Assembly (NCBI GenBank): GCA_947306025.1 | Contig: CAMZFJ010000116.1 | Span: forward strand, 1-6,317 | Reading direction: 5' to 3' | DNA length: 6,317 nt | DNA from: an uncultured Fibrobacter sp. | GTDB taxonomy: Bacteria > Fibrobacterota > Fibrobacteria > Fibrobacterales > Fibrobacteraceae | Shown here: positions 4,862 through 6,317 of the stretch, in pieces | How the letters are laid out: every line of letters begins with the position of its first letter | Numbering within the stretch: the first letter of the stretch is position 1 | Program-made: the position numbers and the translations under genes | The notes under the pieces: model-generated | Told to the model about the DNA's origin: nothing | Seen by the model: the letters and a program-made list of their open reading frames with translations, nothing else | The model's database searches: none

Positions 4862-5740
4862 ATGAAGAGGAAAATATTTGGTTTAGGAATCGCCCTTACC
4901 ATGGGCTTGGCTACATCTATCTATGCGGAAAGGTGTCCTAACGCATGGCCCAAACAAGACGAGAACTACGCCTCAGGTACGATAGACAGTACAAACTACA
5001 GTTACGAAGTCTGGCGCGATGGCTACACAGCGTCTTTGACGTGCTACGATGATGGCGGCTACAAAGTTTACTCCAAGGGTGCGGACGCTATCGTGCGTTT
5101 CGGGCCCAAGTTTGACGAGCCCAAAACCTTCGACCAGCATGGCAACTTTGCGGCGGACTACAAGTTCAAAACAAAAGGCGGCGGCTTCGGCACAGACTTT
5201 TATCTGGTCGGCATCCAGGGCAACACCACCGAGCCGAAAACTGAATTCTACATCGTAGACTACTGGTTCTATGAAGACGCCGACACAACAGCCTTCGGAA
5301 CCAGGATGAGCGAATTCACTGTCGATGGCGACACCTACGACATCTGGCAGAACACCGCCAACAAGGAACCGAGAGTCCAGGGCGACATGTCGTTCAAACA
5401 GTATTTCAGCATTCGACGCACCAAGCGCGATAGCGGGTACATCGACATTACCGCCCACTTCAAGAAGTGGGAAGAACTCGGACTCAAGATGGGCAAGATA
5501 ACCGATGTCATGGCGCTTGTGGAAGGATCTAAGGGAAAGGGTTACACCAGCTATCTCACTATAGACTATTTCAACATCACCGAAACAGCAGACAGTTCGG
5601 GCGGAACGACCCCCATTTTAAAACGCGCCAGCCTGCCGCTCCTAAAGGGCAACGCCCGCGTGTACAACATGCAGGGCCGCTACCTCGGCACCGGCGAACA
5701 GAAGCTCAGCCCCGCCATCAAGACCGTAAAGAAGCGGTAA
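4862..5740 (+). CDS. Secreted GH11-family endo-1,4-beta-xylanase-like enzyme, diverged
   Basis: The product is 292 residues. Residues 1-22 are a signal peptide with likely cleavage after Y-A (IYA/ERC). Residues about 36-240 form a GH11 jelly-roll domain. GH11 xylanases hydrolyse internal beta-1,4 bonds of xylan by a retaining mechanism with two glutamates. TEFYIVDYWF contains the likely nucleophile E128 and ALVEGSKGKG the likely acid/base E221. EFTVDGDTYDIWQNT (151-165), FKQYFSIRRTKRDSG (178-192) and the ITAHFKKWEELGLKMGK segment (196-212) closely resemble XynC domain B as I recall it. Oddities: GIQGNTTEPKTEFY (117-130) replaces the usual YGW-containing segment before the nucleophile, and the thumb PSI is PRV (170-172). 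Residues about 241-257 are a short linker, and the tail NARVYNMQGRYLG resembles a secretion-type C-terminal domain cut short. The frame opens further upstream (4766), but the ATG at 4862 begins the signal peptide. Xylan activity is likely but unproven. Confidence 0.88.
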   Translation: MKRKIFGLGIALTMGLATSIYAERCPNAWPKQDENYASGTIDSTNYSYEVWRDGYTASLTCYDDGGYKVYSKGADAIVRFGPKFDEPKTFDQHGNFAADYKFKTKGGGFGTDFYLVGIQGNTTEPKTEFYIVDYWFYEDADTTAFGTRMSEFTVDGDTYDIWQNTANKEPRVQGDMSFKQYFSIRRTKRDSGYIDITAHFKKWEELGLKMGKITDVMALVEGSKGKGYTSYLTIDYFNITETADSSGGTTPILKRASLPLLKGNARVYNMQGRYLGTGEQKLSPAIKTVKKR

Positions 5741-5755
5741 TTTTGCAAAAACATG

Positions 5756-5803
5756 GATTGCCTTGACTAAGCCAAGGCAATCTAAGCCCAATCGATTGGG
5801 TTT
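5756..5803 (+). terminator. Two tandem hairpins after the GH11 gene, probable terminator
   Basis: The first hairpin has perfect 10-base arms, GATTGCCTTG (5756-5765) and CAAGGCAATC (5773-5782), with a 7-base loop. The second is the 14-base perfect palindrome CCCAATCGATTGGG (5787-5800) followed by TTT. The T tract is short for a classical intrinsic terminator, but the position 16 bases after the stop codon and the stem strength support a terminator or 3'-end-stabilising role. On the opposite strand the first hairpin is followed four bases later by a run of five T. Confidence 0.65.
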
Positions 5804-5825
5804 CCCACACAAAATGAAGTATATT
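5796..5825 (+). promoter_or_regulatory. Candidate promoter of the TPR-protein gene
   Basis: TTGGGT (5796-5801) and TATATT (5820-5825) are separated by 18 bases. Predicted transcription would begin near 5832, leaving a leader of about 35 bases. The -35 half overlaps the second terminator hairpin. The -10 hexamer is the same TATATT as at the other promoters proposed here. Confidence 0.4.
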
Positions 5826-5866
5826 GAAGAAGTATTTTTTTAGAAGAGTTTTCAATTTTAGATAAA

Positions 5867-6317
5867 ATGGTCTTACATACTAGTTTGATCAAGACATGCG
5901 CAATTGGACTTGCCGTAGCCAGCACTTCTTTGTTTGCTGCGTCCAGCTACACGCCGAACAAGTATCAGCAGGATGAATGGTCTCTCGAATATGGTAGTAA
6001 CATCTGGATGTATGAGGACTTGGCAGGAATCTATGAAAGGGATCCGCTCGTTGACTACCATTCAGCTAAGTCTCTCTTCATGAAACGTCGGTTCTTGGAT
6101 GCAGCATACGCCTTCGGTGAAATCCAGACGAAGTACCCGTCATTCCACTTGGTGGACCAAGCTGCTTTCTACATGGCAAAGTCCTTCGAAAACCTTCGTA
6201 TGCACAAGGCAGCAAAGGCTGTCTATGAAGATGCTATCAAACGTTATCCGCAGAGCGACCAACGCGCCAAGTATCACTTCCAGTTGATGAACATCGACTA
6301 TAAGGAAGGCAAGTACA
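5867..6317 (+). CDS. TPR-repeat envelope protein, N-terminal part (runs off the window)
   Basis: The first 150 codons are present and the frame is open at the window end. MVLHTSLIKTCAIGLAVAST through residue 24 forms a signal peptide with likely cleavage after L-F-A, so the protein is exported. It is not a lipoprotein, as no cysteine follows the cleavage region. From about residue 62 it has tetratricopeptide-like helix pairs: one at about 64-95 (FMKRRFLDAAYAFGEIQTKYP), one at about 98-130 (AAFYMAKSFENLRMHKAAKAVYEDAIKRYPQSD) and a third beginning at about 132. The repeat style with KYP/RYP turns resembles periplasmic tol-pal or Bam-associated TPR proteins, which act as assembly scaffolds; the exact role is not clear. 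The ATG has no ribosome site at normal spacing (AGAAGAG ends 18 bases upstream), and an in-frame TGA at 5825-5827 with no other start codon between them fixes this start. Confidence 0.85.
   Translation, partial: MVLHTSLIKTCAIGLAVASTSLFAASSYTPNKYQQDEWSLEYGSNIWMYEDLAGIYERDPLVDYHSAKSLFMKRRFLDAAYAFGEIQTKYPSFHLVDQAAFYMAKSFENLRMHKAAKAVYEDAIKRYPQSDQRAKYHFQLMNIDYKEGKY

Noticed and set aside
4973..5458. 161-codon leftward open frame inside the GH11 gene
   Set aside because: It is antisense to well-conserved GH11 motifs; the open frame follows from codon bias.

Overview
The window looks like chromosomal DNA from a Fibrobacter (Fibrobacterota, close to F. succinogenes). The evidence is a regulator of the TIGR02147/DUF4423 family, a lipoprotein ending in a FISUMP domain (TIGR02145, Fibrobacter succinogenes major paralogous domain), several lipoproteins with runs of serine after the lipid-anchored cysteine, and a secreted GH11 enzyme that resembles the second catalytic domain of F. 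succinogenes XynC as I remember it. All family assignments come from reading the translated sequence; no database search was run.

Layout. Positions 1-1944 are read leftwards: the 5' end of a lipoprotein gene (1-140, cut by the window edge), a 141-base gap, then a two-gene operon in which a TIGR02147 regulator (1111-1944) overlaps a serine-rich lipoprotein (282-1124) by 14 bases. A strong sigma70-type promoter sits so close to the regulator's ATG that its mRNA should be leaderless. A 220-base AT-rich gap (1945-2164) separates this operon from a rightward FISUMP lipoprotein gene (2165-3760). The gap holds a 31-bp near-perfect palindrome and a 17-bp perfect one, both good candidates for regulator binding sites. 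Convergent to the FISUMP gene is a leftward pair of unrecognised membrane-protein genes (3842-4228 and 4198-4779). An 82-base divergent gap follows, then the rightward GH11 gene (4862-5740), a tandem-hairpin terminator-like region, and the start of a TPR-repeat envelope protein (5867 to the window end).

How the parts may fit together (inference). Nearly every product is predicted to be exported or membrane bound, so this is a cell-envelope and plant-polysaccharide region. The most unusual unit is the regulator/lipoprotein operon facing a FISUMP lipoprotein across palindromic DNA. It could be a self-contained surface-lipoprotein regulation cassette. The second unit of interest is the diverged GH11 enzyme beside a two-gene membrane module of unknown role. 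No RNA gene, CRISPR array, insertion sequence or integration site was recognised.
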